A DNA stretch of 33,551 nt from a virus, in the IMG/VR virus record IMGVR_UViG_3300020156_000067, positions 1 to 33,551 of that record; one strand, written 5' to 3'. How positions within the stretch are numbered: position 1 is the stretch's first letter; the number at the start of each line of letters is the position of its first letter. Of this stretch, positions 1-6,397 are shown piece after piece. The notes under the pieces are model-generated. The model was not told the origin of the DNA. It was given only the letters and a program-made list of their open reading frames with translations, and did no database searches. The translations under genes and the position numbers were made by a program.

Positions 1-1
1 C

Positions 2-166
2 AAGGGTCGGCAAATGATGAGTCCTCCAGGCGGGTTTGCCGGTAGCCCGAACAAGCCTAAAAAAATCAGCGCGATCCTGAACCTCCGCGACTTACGCAAT
101 CCGGCTCAGCTCAAACACGAGTTGCCGGAAAAATCAGCGCCGCCCGCGAGATTCCAGGAGGTTTGA
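2..166 (+). CDS. Partial or doubtful reading frame at the left edge
   Basis: This plus-strand frame is open from the window edge to a TGA at 164-166. It contains two adjacent ATG codons (14 and 17), giving at most 50 residues from the first one. The product is basic and proline-rich (NKPKKISAILNLRDLRNPAQ) and matches no family I recognise. It may be the C-terminus of a gene starting outside the window, ending 7 bp before a convergent minus-strand gene. Against coding, third positions are less GC-rich than in the phage genes, and a 12-bp direct repeat (61-72 and 129-140) lies inside it in two different frames. That would also fit a phage-end site rather than a gene. Confidence 0.3.
   Translation, partial: KGRQMMSPPGGFAGSPNKPKKISAILNLRDLRNPAQLKHELPEKSAPPARFQEV
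61..140. repeat. 12-bp direct repeat near the left edge, possible transposase-binding sites
   Basis: AAAAATCAGCGC occurs exactly at 61-72 and at 129-140, 68 bp apart. An 11-bp version lacking the first A recurs at 1413-1423 inside the membrane-protein gene. Mu-type phages carry several transposase-binding sites within about 200 bp of each end, and this pair is in the right kind of place beyond the early region. No terminal TG/CA dinucleotide or 5-bp target duplication can be assigned, so the function is inference. Confidence 0.35.
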
Positions 167-173
167 CGGAGAA

Positions 174-806
174 TCAGAACAGCTGCCCTTGCCCTGCATC
201 GGCATTGCAGCGGCCTTTCCGGGCGCGTTCTGCAGCGAGCTTTTCGCGGAGGGTCTCCTCATGCCGGGCCTGCACGAGATCGCCGATCCTGGGCGCCTGG
301 CGGTCTGCCTGGCGAAGCGCTGCCGCCAGGATCTGGCCGACGTGTGCGCCGGCCCGGCGGGCCTCGTCCTGGAGCTCCTCGGCGTTGAGTCCGACGTAAC
401 GGTCGACGGTCGCCTGGAAATAGGCCCAGAAGTTCAGGACCTTTCCGGCGCGTTGATAGCGGCCGACCGTGTCGAGCAGATCGCGGATCCTGGTCGCCAG
501 GGCGCGGCCGTCGAGAAACCAGCCGCGACGCCATAGATCGAGGACGACCCGCTCCAGGTAGACGCGGCACTGTTCGAGCTGGCGCCGGGCGGTCGCCTCG
601 TCGGACGGCCAGACCAGGCAGGAGCCGAGCTCGGCGCGCAGCCAGGCGTCGAACGCCAGCAGACGCTCGGCGTCGGATCGGCCGCCGTTCAGCCAGATCC
701 GGAGCGCCTCCTCGCCTTTCGCATCCCGGCCGCTGCGCTCGCGGGCTGCGGCGTCGGCCTGGCGATCGTCGTCGCGAGCGTCAAGGAATTGACCGAGGAC
801 GTTCAT
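174..806 (-). CDS. Hypothetical protein, alpha-helical, 210 aa
   Basis: No family is recognised. The protein reads as real: third codon positions are strongly GC-rich on this strand and the composition is balanced, rich in Ala, Arg, Leu and Glu. It has a helical core with aromatic positions (WRRGWFLDGRALATRIRDLL, then NFWAYFQATVDRYVGL) and a charged C-terminal helix with Glu, Arg and Lys. There is no signal peptide or membrane segment. The ATG at 806 lies 17 bp from the divergent gene at 824, so its promoter must lie inside that gene or be extremely compact. It sits outside the main early operon, which ends at 1907, and may be a leftmost accessory gene. Confidence 0.65.
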   Translation of the reverse strand: MNVLGQFLDARDDDRQADAAARERSGRDAKGEEALRIWLNGGRSDAERLLAFDAWLRAELGSCLVWPSDEATARRQLEQCRVYLERVVLDLWRRGWFLDGRALATRIRDLLDTVGRYQRAGKVLNFWAYFQATVDRYVGLNAEELQDEARRAGAHVGQILAAALRQADRQAPRIGDLVQARHEETLREKLAAERARKGRCNADAGQGQLF

Positions 807-823
807 GGCTCGACGGTGCAGAT

Positions 824-1192
824 ATGCCCGGCGGCGTGATCGTGAACCCAGAAGTCTACTACGTTGTCAGGCTGCTCGTGCCGCTGCCGGTCGAGGCGGT
901 CGTCGATAAAACCGTCTACCGGCTGCAGGCGCACCCGATCAACTGGCAGCTGTGCGACCTCGTGCTGCTCGATCCGCGCGGCCAGCCGTGGGGCATTGAG
1001 CGTTTCACCTCGCGCGAGCAGCTTGACCGCGCGCTCGTTCAGGGGCTGGAGCTGGAGCTTTCGCGCACCCTCGCGAAGGACTTTTTTGCAGCGCTCCTGC
1101 GCGACGGCCGCGCCGAGGTCGTGATCGGCCGGCACTGCCGCGTGGGCTTTCGCACGTACCAGCTGCAAGGGATAGCGGAGCGGGCCAATTGA
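824..1192 (+). CDS. Hypothetical protein, 122 aa
   Basis: The family is unknown. Strong GC bias at third positions and a regular alternation of hydrophobic and polar residues (PEVYYVVRLLVPLPVEAVVD, then DLVLLDPRGQPWGIERFTSR) mark this as the coding strand, while the overlapping minus-strand frame looks like a shadow. The product seems to be a small soluble alpha/beta protein with no signal peptide. The ATG at 824 was chosen as the first in frame; the GTG at 836 is an alternative. It runs in the same direction as the membrane-protein gene 82 bp downstream and diverges from the gene at 174-806. The orientation is opposite to the early operon, which suggests an accessory unit. Confidence 0.6.
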   Translation: MPGGVIVNPEVYYVVRLLVPLPVEAVVDKTVYRLQAHPINWQLCDLVLLDPRGQPWGIERFTSREQLDRALVQGLELELSRTLAKDFFAALLRDGRAEVVIGRHCRVGFRTYQLQGIAERAN

Positions 1193-1274
1193 ACTGCAGC
1201 TGGCTCGTCGGGCGGAATCGACTGGGGCTCTTGTTTTTGCTCTGCTGGAGTCGCCCCGATCCCTTCCAGCCGCT

Positions 1275-1901
1275 ATGCTTCTTACTCCCGAACAAATCCA
1301 AAAGATCGCAGAGCTCATTGCGGAGCAGCTCCAAACGCCCTGGCATTGGGGCATCCTTTTGGTGGTTGCTGCCGCTTCGTCATGGCTGGGCGCCTTCCTG
1401 GCCGAAAGGGGCAAAATCAGCGCAATGCAAACAAGCGTTCGGCAACTGACGAATACAGTCGAGGAGGTGCGTAATCTCTACGCTGAGAAACTGTCGGACA
1501 GGGTAGCCCGCCACCAATTGAGAATGGCCTGCATCGAGCAGCGCCTGCGTGTTAACCAGAAAGCGTTCACGCTTTGGCGTCAGCTTTGCAGCGTCGGTAT
1601 AGGCATCGACCCGAACCAACGTGAACGGGCGATGGAGCTTGCGTACGAATGCCAGGATTTTTGGTTCGAAAACTGTCTCTTCATGGAGGCTGACGTGCGG
1701 GAGGCGTTCCATAGTGCCTTCCAGGCAGTGATCGACCTCAACAGCCTTCTCCCAATGCCCGGCGACAAGCATGACCCCACCTCGATGCGCGAACTCGCCG
1801 AGATGCGGCGCACGGTCAGGAAGTGTGGCAGTATCATCGTGAAAGCTTGCGGTCTGCCCCCGCTCAGTGCCGATGAGCCAGAGAAGAAGGATGCGGAGTA
1901 G
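1275..1901 (+). CDS. Membrane-anchored helical protein, probable cargo (moron) gene
   Basis: This 208-residue protein has a hydrophobic segment near residues 25-43 (WGILLVVAAASSWLGAFLA). A coiled-coil-like stretch follows (about 50-75), then a cytosolic helical domain with conserved-looking aromatic and Cys residues (ECQDFWFENCLF). The tail is acidic and lysine-rich. No family is recognised. The DNA has visibly lower GC and more A/T third positions than its neighbours. It runs against the early operon and its stop lies only 5 bp from the end of that operon. This is the usual pattern of a recently acquired gene expressed from its own promoter in a lysogen. Superinfection exclusion is possible, but that is inference. 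Confidence 0.75.
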   Translation: MLLTPEQIQKIAELIAEQLQTPWHWGILLVVAAASSWLGAFLAERGKISAMQTSVRQLTNTVEEVRNLYAEKLSDRVARHQLRMACIEQRLRVNQKAFTLWRQLCSVGIGIDPNQRERAMELAYECQDFWFENCLFMEADVREAFHSAFQAVIDLNSLLPMPGDKHDPTSMRELAEMRRTVRKCGSIIVKACGLPPLSADEPEKKDAE

Positions 1902-1906
1902 CCGAT

Positions 1907-2245
1907 TCATGGCGTGACCGGCGGGCGCCGGTAAAAGATGCGGTCGGTGCGGATGACCTTTGCGAGCATGAGCCGGCACTGACTGCGGCGGCCGTTGCGG
2001 TAGGCGTGATACTCGTCGGACGTGACGTGTCGGATATGCCGATAGCCTTTGCGGCCGGGGGAAGAGATGATGAGGTCGCTCGCGCTCGCGAGGTCGCGAA
2101 TCTTGCGATCGTTCCAGCCGGTCTCGGCCGCGATCTCGTGGGCCGACTTCCAGGTAGACTGCTCCTCAAACCAGCGCTCCAGATCCGCGACGCCGGGATC
2201 TTCCGGCAGCGCGCGAGTGAGCGTGAGCTGGAGCTGCTCGGGCAT
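1907..2245 (-). CDS. Small winged-helix-like protein, last gene of the early operon
   Basis: This 112-residue basic protein contains a plausible helix-turn-helix at residues 34-60 (SAHEIAAETGWNDRKIRDLA). It is followed by a wing-like hairpin with basic and Gly residues (SSPGRKGYRHIRHVT) and an arginine-rich C-terminus. In Mu the distal early region carries the middle-gene activator Mor. This protein is not recognisably Mor, but it could be a regulator made late in early transcription. Its ATG shares one base with the TAA stop of the gene upstream, so translation is probably coupled. Its stop is 5 bp from the convergent gene at 1275-1901, and no hairpin terminator is visible between them. Confidence 0.65.
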   Translation of the reverse strand: MPEQLQLTLTRALPEDPGVADLERWFEEQSTWKSAHEIAAETGWNDRKIRDLASASDLIISSPGRKGYRHIRHVTSDEYHAYRNGRRSQCRLMLAKVIRTDRIFYRRPPVTP

Positions 2246-2739
2246 TAGAACGGCGACGGCTCGGCCGGCTTCGGCGCGGCGGCTTCACGTTTGCGGGCGC
2301 TGCGTTCAAGGACCCCCATGAGCTGCTGCTGCTGGCGGTCCGTGAGGTCGGTGATCTTGCCGAACATGCGATCAGCCAGCTTGTGCTTGTAGCTGGCGCG
2401 AGCGTGCACGGCGTGTGCATCGCTCTTGCAACCGCTGCGCGGGATGATGACGGCGAGCGCATCGTCGATCCGAGAGAGGACGTCCTCGCGGCGGAGATCC
2501 TCCTGGTCCTGCTGGCGCATTTGCGCGCCGAAGTCGTCAGGAGCGACGATCGCCATCATCGCCGCGAGCACCTGGTCGAACTCGGAATTGCTCAACTCCT
2601 TTGAGCTGCAGCGGCGGCCGATCGTGCGCTCGTGCAGAGCGTATCGGGCCGCCTCGTCGTGCGGCTTGCCGGCCGCCTTGAGGGCGGCGCGACACTTCGC
2701 CCAGGTGGCGTGATATTTCGTGAGCTGGGCCGGGCTCAT
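2245..2739 (-). CDS. GemA-like (DUF1018-type) early protein, tentative
   Basis: This is a 164-residue helical protein. The N-terminal half has the pattern seen in Mu gp16/GemA-type proteins: an initial helix that lines up with the GemA start, then a segment SSKELSNSEFDQVLAAM that resembles the S/T-x-K-x-L-T-x-x-E motif of that family. The C-terminal half is basic and ends in a helix (ITDLTDRQQQQLMGVLERS) followed by lysines and prolines. GemA affects host supercoiling and gene expression in Mu. The match here is by eye and weak. The ATG overlaps the upstream TGA (ATGA). Position near the end of the early operon agrees with the place of GemA in Mu-like phages. Confidence 0.55.
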   Translation of the reverse strand: MSPAQLTKYHATWAKCRAALKAAGKPHDEAARYALHERTIGRRCSSKELSNSEFDQVLAAMMAIVAPDDFGAQMRQQDQEDLRREDVLSRIDDALAVIIPRSGCKSDAHAVHARASYKHKLADRMFGKITDLTDRQQQQLMGVLERSARKREAAAPKPAEPSPF

Positions 2740-2975
2740 AGTTTGGCTGCTTCCTCTTCGAGACGGCAGACAAAGCGCTCGTGCGCCTCGCGCATCGTCG
2801 CAGCTCGCACGCGTAGCCGCCGGCCGGCGCAAATTGTCCAGCCATTCGGCGAGCCAGTGATCGAGATCGCCATCGGACCAGACCGGCCGCACTCCAGCAG
2901 CGACCCGACGAGCTGCAGCTCGTTCGAGAGAATGTGCAGCTCGCGGGGGCGCGAGGATGTGCGGCGGGCCGGCAT
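2736..2975 (-). CDS. Small hypothetical protein, 79 aa
   Basis: The family is not recognised. The ATG at 2975 follows the TAA of the FN3 gene by 4 bp, and the stop overlaps the next ATG. The N-terminus is basic (MPARRTSSRPREL), followed by a short hydrophobic region and a C-terminal helix rich in Arg and Glu with one Cys. It contains two Cys (30 and 49) and a third at 70. It could be a small DNA-associated or regulatory protein, but nothing in the sequence proves this. The support is position in a tightly packed operon with overlaps at its downstream end. Confidence 0.5.
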   Translation of the reverse strand: MPARRTSSRPRELHILSNELQLVGSLLECGRSGPMAISITGSPNGWTICAGRRLRVRAATMREAHERFVCRLEEEAAKL

Positions 2976-2979
2976 GGCG

Positions 2980-3480
2980 TTACTTCGCGACAGCGGCGAC
3001 GAGCAGCGTCTCGCCGAGCGGGATAGCGACCTGCGGGTGATCGCCGATTGCTTCAATGATCGCTTTGGACTCGGCCGCGGTGCCCGAGTGGACCGTGACC
3101 TTTGAGCCGCTCGGGATCGTGAGCGTCGGCGGGACATAGTCGTCCGGCAGCTTCGGAGAGAGTCCGCCGGGCGCGCTCGGCGGACCGCCGCGGCTGGTCG
3201 TGCTCACCTCGTTCGAGTAGCCGCTCGCGCCGTTGGCGTTGTAGGCGCGGACGCGGAAACGATATGTCGTCGCGTTGGCGAGCGTGGTGTCCTTGTACGT
3301 CGTGACGTTGGCGGCGACGACCGCGATCGTCGCGAAGGTGCCGGCGCCGGTCGCACGCTCGATCTCGAAGCCGGCCTCATCGTTGGAATTGTCATTCCAG
3401 GCGAGCGTCACTTCGGCGGCGTGGGAGAAAGCGGCAGCGACGAGCGCGACCGCGAGGAGGATTGTTTTTGTGGTTCGCAT
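2980..3480 (-). CDS. Secreted protein with one fibronectin type III domain
   Basis: The N-terminus is a typical signal peptide (MRTTKTILLAVALVAAAFSH, with cleavage likely after Ala-Ala at about 21-22). A single FN3-like beta-sandwich follows at about 23-97. It has the expected Trp in strand B (VTLAWNDNSNDEAGFEIER) and the Tyr/Arg motif in strands F-G (TYRFRVRAYNANGASGYSNE). A proline-rich linker and a C-terminal region of about 65 residues come next. An ATG further upstream is in frame, but this start puts the signal peptide at the N-terminus. Export of an early phage product is unusual. It may act in the periplasm or at the cell surface, for example in receptor blocking, but this is inference. 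Confidence 0.75.
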   Translation of the reverse strand: MRTTKTILLAVALVAAAFSHAAEVTLAWNDNSNDEAGFEIERATGAGTFATIAVVAANVTTYKDTTLANATTYRFRVRAYNANGASGYSNEVSTTSRGGPPSAPGGLSPKLPDDYVPPTLTIPSGSKVTVHSGTAAESKAIIEAIGDHPQVAIPLGETLLVAAVAK

Positions 3481-3491
3481 GGCGAAAGGGT

Positions 3492-3935
3492 TCAGGCGGC
3501 AGAGAGCCGGTGCTTGGCGAGCGAGCGGGCGCATTCGGACTGCAGCGACAGAACCAGGTCTCTAAACGCTCGGTCTGTCTCGCAGCGGTCCGTGATTCTT
3601 TGCAGCGCGGAACGGGCACTGCCGGACGAGTGGCGAAACAGGCGATCTAACTGCGCGGGGCTGAAGCCGCAGAGCACGTGGCAAATGTACGCCGCGACGG
3701 AGCGCGCATCGACGGCCTCTTGCGGTCGGCTCTTTGAATAAACGACATCAACAGCGACGCCGAAGTGATGGCAGACGATTTCCGCGACGGTCGTCACAGC
3801 GGGAGGAACCGCAGCGTTGCGCCGGCCCTGCGCGAGTTCTACCAGGACGCGGACCTCGTCGAGGGCGGCGCGGTATTCACGCTCGGCACGAGCCAGCCGC
3901 GCGGTCGCGCGGGCAAAACGTTCGGAGAGGGTCAT
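3492..3935 (-). CDS. DnaA domain IV-like DNA-binding protein
   Basis: This 147-residue protein has an N-terminal coiled-coil-like helix (about 5-35). Residues 48-135 then follow the pattern of the DnaA C-terminal DNA-binding domain: a first helix ending in a YSKSR motif (66-70), where DnaA has DL-x-SKSR. After that comes an acidic/Arg turn and a helix AAYICHVLCGFSPAQLDRLF, matching the DnaA basic-loop helices. The DnaA signature G-x-x-DHSTV is replaced by SSGSARSAL, so specific DnaA-box recognition is doubtful. There is no AAA+ domain. It could act on DNA during phage replication or on host initiation. The start was chosen because the ATG at 3935 overlaps the upstream TGA. Confidence 0.7.
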   Translation of the reverse strand: MTLSERFARATARLARAEREYRAALDEVRVLVELAQGRRNAAVPPAVTTVAEIVCHHFGVAVDVVYSKSRPQEAVDARSVAAYICHVLCGFSPAQLDRLFRHSSGSARSALQRITDRCETDRAFRDLVLSLQSECARSLAKHRLSAA

Positions 3936-4147
3936 GACGCGGGAGGATTGAGATCGGCGTTGAGGGCCGGCGCGGTCGGGACGAGGAAAAGGCCGGTCTC
4001 CGACTGCACGCGCTCCAGGAGCCAAGCGTGCGACCAGGAGAGCGACTCGGCGAAATGCTCCGGGCCGTAGGGGTTGGCGGCGTGCGGCGTACCGGCCTTG
4101 GCTGCGGCTTTGCCTTCGATCTGTGCGAGGGTGCGAGAGCGTGTCAT
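3932..4147 (-). CDS. Small hypothetical protein, 71 aa
   Basis: The family is not recognised. Both ends overlap neighbouring genes by ATGA, which supports it as a real operon member. It has a basic N-terminus (MTRSRTLAQIEGKAAAKAG), a central segment with aromatics (YGPEHFAESLSWSHAWLLER) and a proline-rich end. No membrane segment or signal peptide is present. No function can be given. Confidence 0.55.
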   Translation of the reverse strand: MTRSRTLAQIEGKAAAKAGTPHAANPYGPEHFAESLSWSHAWLLERVQSETGLFLVPTAPALNADLNPPAS

Positions 4148-4413
4148 TGCTGAACGGGTGCGGCGGGTTGCGGTGGAATGCCGGTCTCGAAGTGTTTGAG
4201 CTCACGGCTGACGCTCTCGCCGGTCGCGGTCGTGACGCTGAGCGGGAGCGGCGGATGCGGGCGGCCGTCCTGGCGGTGGCGATACGGCTCTTTCGTGTTT
4301 TTGTAGCCGTCCTTGAAAGCGTCCTCGATCGTCGTGCCCTGGCCGAGGAACGTCGCTGACTCCTTGGTCGTGAGATTTGTCACGACGATCCGGAACATGT
4401 GGGGCGCGCTCAT
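4144..4413 (-). CDS. Small hypothetical protein, 89 aa
   Basis: The ATG at 4413 overlaps the upstream stop, so the longer frame upstream of it is not used. The first 40 residues look like a small beta-rich fold (FRIVVTNLTTKESATFLGQG). The rest is polar and proline-rich, ending PPQPAAPVQQ. No family is recognised. ATGA overlaps at both ends place it firmly in the operon. Confidence 0.55.
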   Translation of the reverse strand: MSAPHMFRIVVTNLTTKESATFLGQGTTIEDAFKDGYKNTKEPYRHRQDGRPHPPLPLSVTTATGESVSRELKHFETGIPPQPAAPVQQ

Positions 4414-4625
4414 GGTGCGAGATAGCGGAGACCGAGGCCCAGGATCAGGCCGACCAGGAGGGCGCGGCCGTACTCCTGAAGGAACCAACCCGCGAACCGG
4501 ACCGGATGGCGCGCGAGGTCGACGAGGCCGACGACCAGGAAAAAGGCTGCGATGGCGAGAGCGAGAAACGCGCTGGCGATCCAGAGCGCCACGGTCCAGC
4601 AGAGATCAAAGGCGCGAGCGCTCAT
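4410..4625 (-). CDS. Small inner-membrane protein with two helices
   Basis: This 71-residue protein has a long hydrophobic segment at about 8-34 (WTVALWIASAFLALAIAAFF) and a second at about 55-68 (ALLVGLILGLGLRYL). A short basic/aromatic loop joins them. The ATG overlaps the stop of the Cys4 gene, and its own stop overlaps the next ATG. Holins also have two or three helices, but a holin would be expected among the late genes, so an early membrane function such as exclusion is as likely. The topology is read by eye. Confidence 0.6.
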   Translation of the reverse strand: MSARAFDLCWTVALWIASAFLALAIAAFFLVVGLVDLARHPVRFAGWFLQEYGRALLVGLILGLGLRYLAP

Positions 4626-4903
4626 GCTTCACCCCTCCGGATGACCTTGCGCGGGACGGGACCCGGCGCGGGCTTTGGCGCTGGGCACCATTGCGGAGTC
4701 ATGGTCTCGCCGCGCGTTGAGATCTGGCGGCCGTCGGGTTCAAGCGTCGGGTGCCGGTCGATTGCAGGGTGAGTGCAAAGCGAGTGATAAACCGGATACT
4801 GCCCGGACCGCACGAGCTGCCGGTCGAGGTGCTGGCAGCCGGAGCAATCCAGGTGCGGCGCGGGCGCGACCGGCCGAACAAACTTTGGACCGACGCGGCT
4901 CAC
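4622..4903 (-). CDS. Cys4 zinc-ribbon-like protein
   Basis: This 93-residue protein has four cysteines at 20, 23, 43 and 73 (CSGC, then LCTHPAID, then QWCPAPKPAP), a spacing that fits one zinc site. Similar small proteins with a CxxC, a Cys-x-His-Pro and a late W-C-P are common in phage early regions. Their role is generally unknown. There is no signal peptide. The gene is coupled by ATGA overlaps to the genes on either side. Zinc binding is inferred from the motif alone. Confidence 0.6.
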   Translation of the reverse strand: MSRVGPKFVRPVAPAPHLDCSGCQHLDRQLVRSGQYPVYHSLCTHPAIDRHPTLEPDGRQISTRGETMTPQWCPAPKPAPGPVPRKVIRRGEA

Positions 4904-5238
4904 TTGCGCCTCCGCTTGGGCTGCTTCTGATCGAGCTCGACCCGCTCGATATAGAACTTGCCGTCGGTGAATAGGGGCCGCAGCTCCGGGGCCTTGGCGT
5001 GGATAAACTCGCTAACGAGAGAGGTCCGAACGCGGCGGGCTGCGCGCTCAGTGCGGTCGATCGCTTTCTGCGCTTTGCCTTCGTCGCGGAAGAGAGTCCT
5101 GCCAGCGTTTGCAAACTGCTCTGGCGTTTCTCCTGGCAGCAGAATGCCTGCGCTTTTCGAGATGCCGACGATCGGGTGCAGTCTGCAGATGGAGCCATCG
5201 CGCCGGACTCGGTAGCGGATGATCTTCGGCGCGCTCAT
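4900..5238 (-). CDS. Hypothetical basic protein, 112 aa
   Basis: The family is unknown. It is strongly basic, especially at the N-terminus (KIIRYRVRRDGSICRLHPIV) and at the end (QKQPKRRRK), so contact with nucleic acid is possible. A central helix rich in Arg, Glu and Ala lies at about 55-80. It starts with an ATGA overlap at the end of the Gam-like gene. Its place next to Gam suggests, without proof, a part in DNA handling. Confidence 0.55.
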   Translation of the reverse strand: MSAPKIIRYRVRRDGSICRLHPIVGISKSAGILLPGETPEQFANAGRTLFRDEGKAQKAIDRTERAARRVRTSLVSEFIHAKAPELRPLFTDGKFYIERVELDQKQPKRRRK

Positions 5239-5840
5239 GCCGCCCTCCCTTCGGTTTTCACGGGCGCGGCGGACTCGACCTTGGCTTCGATGTAGAACGT
5301 TTCCTCCTGGGCGATCCGCAGCCCGATCGCGGCCGGCGCGATGACGACTTCGGGTTTCGCCTCCTGGTCCTCGGTGGCGGGCTTGGGCGGCTCGACAACG
5401 ATCACCCCGTCGGAGTCGCGATAGGCGGAGAGGATCGCCTCTTTGTTGAGCTCCTGCTTGGTCCGGATGAACCGGAACAGCTTGCGCCCGAGGAGGAGCG
5501 AAAGGACGAGCTCGACCGACGAGCGGCCGATCGGCTTTACCATGCGGTTGCCCAGGCGAAAGCCGTAGGTCGCGAGGCCAGTCTCGACGCTCTTGCTGCC
5601 TTTGGGCAGCAGCTCGGCGCGATGCTCTTCGGCGTACTTCTCCGCGAGGGTGAGCATCTGGTCGCGCTGCGTGATCAGCGGCGCGAGCTTGGCTGCGTAG
5701 GAGGCCTGCACTCGCTGCAGCGCGCGGTCGCGCCGGGCTTCGAGGAGGCTGATCATTGTCGAGGTGCAGGCGACGGCGTCGACCGTAGCGACGAACGAGC
5801 GCTCGTCGGGGAGCGAGGGAGCTTTAGCGCGGGAAGCCAT
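5235..5840 (-). CDS. gam: Mu Gam-like host-nuclease inhibitor
   Basis: This 201-residue protein resembles Mu Gam, which binds the ends of double-stranded DNA as a dimer (a Ku-like fold) and blocks host exonucleases such as RecBCD. Visible features are a long helix pair at about 30-75 with regular heptads (SLLEARRDRALQRVQASYAA, then QRDQMLTLAEKYAEEHR) and the following SVETGLATYGFRLGN turn typical of the family. A segment on to EAILSAYRDSDGV completes the core. The last 50 residues are an extension rich in Pro, Glu and Ala. Mu Gam is about 174 residues, so this one is slightly longer. It overlaps the upstream gene by 17 bp. Confidence 0.85.
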   Translation of the reverse strand: MASRAKAPSLPDERSFVATVDAVACTSTMISLLEARRDRALQRVQASYAAKLAPLITQRDQMLTLAEKYAEEHRAELLPKGSKSVETGLATYGFRLGNRMVKPIGRSSVELVLSLLLGRKLFRFIRTKQELNKEAILSAYRDSDGVIVVEPPKPATEDQEAKPEVVIAPAAIGLRIAQEETFYIEAKVESAAPVKTEGRAA

Positions 5841-6057
5841 GAGGGCTGGAGGTGGTGTTTTCTACGTTGCGGACTTGAGCGAACCCGAGGGCCGCGAGGA
5901 CGGCCTCGGTCGCAGTGGGAAAACGGATACTTGAAGGAGCCGGCGCCCCGACGCGCTGCAGTGCGTACTCGGTCGAGAGGCCGGGACGTGTGCTCGGGAC
6001 CGGGACGACGTCGACCAGGGGGCGGACGGTGGAGGGGCTGACGTTGGCGACATTCAT
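5824..6057 (-). CDS. Small hypothetical protein, 77 aa
   Basis: No family is recognised. The ATG overlaps the upstream TGA. The 3' end runs 17 bp into the Gam-like gene in another frame, so the two are likely translated together. The sequence is rich in Val, Pro and Ser and has one helix-like segment (PTATEAVLAALGFAQVRNVE). There is no membrane segment or Cys motif. It is supported mainly by operon position. Confidence 0.45.
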   Translation of the reverse strand: MNVANVSPSTVRPLVDVVPVPSTRPGLSTEYALQRVGAPAPSSIRFPTATEAVLAALGFAQVRNVENTTSSPHGFPR

Positions 6058-6260
6058 CGGCCGAGCAGTTGCGCGAGGTGCCAGAGGCAGTTGCGGAGAA
6101 AGCGGAGCCGGACCTCGCAGCGCGCGATCCGCTCTTCCCGCTCGGCGGAACCGATGGCGGCGGTCGGCGCGGCGCGGAGCTCGTACTCGATCGCTCGCAC
6201 GTGCTCGGCCGCCCAGGCGAAGCAGTTCTCGATTTGCTCCTGGGGCGTCTGGTTGCTCAT
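6054..6260 (-). CDS. Small helical protein, 68 aa
   Basis: It has two amphipathic helices (QIENCFAWAAEHVRAIEYEL and EERIARCEVRLRFLRNCLWH) with three cysteines and several aromatics, probably a small helical hairpin or dimer. The ATG at 6260 overlaps the upstream stop and is preferred to a TTG two codons earlier. Overlaps at both ends support expression. The family is not recognised. Confidence 0.55.
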   Translation of the reverse strand: MSNQTPQEQIENCFAWAAEHVRAIEYELRAAPTAAIGSAEREERIARCEVRLRFLRNCLWHLAQLLGR

Positions 6261-6397
6261 GGCCAAAACATCCGAACGAGGCCCGCCGTGATCAGGAACG
6301 CGCCGAGGCAGATGCCGACGGCCTCCAGGGTGGAGAGCACGACGGAGGGCCGGCAGCGGTAGCGACTGACGCCGGAAATAGGATGGCGCAGCTTCAT
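6257..6397 (-). CDS. Very small single-span membrane protein, 46 aa
   Basis: It has a basic N-terminus (MKLRHPISGVSRYRCRP) and one hydrophobic helix at about 19-44 (TLEAVGICLGAFLITAGLVR), ending MFWP. The positive-inside rule would place the N-terminus in the cytoplasm. ATGA overlaps at both ends support it as a real gene despite its size. It belongs to a cluster of small membrane proteins just after the transposition genes. Confidence 0.55.
   Translation of the reverse strand: MKLRHPISGVSRYRCRPSVVLSTLEAVGICLGAFLITAGLVRMFWP

Noticed and set aside
61-140. CRISPR-like or plasmid iteron array
   Set aside because: Only two 12-bp copies close together; no regular spacing or further units.
803-1414. 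Minus-strand frame of 203 codons with an ATGA-like overlap to the gene at 174-806
   Set aside because: It is antisense to two better plus-strand genes, has low-complexity Arg/Ala/Gln composition and no third-position GC bias of its own.
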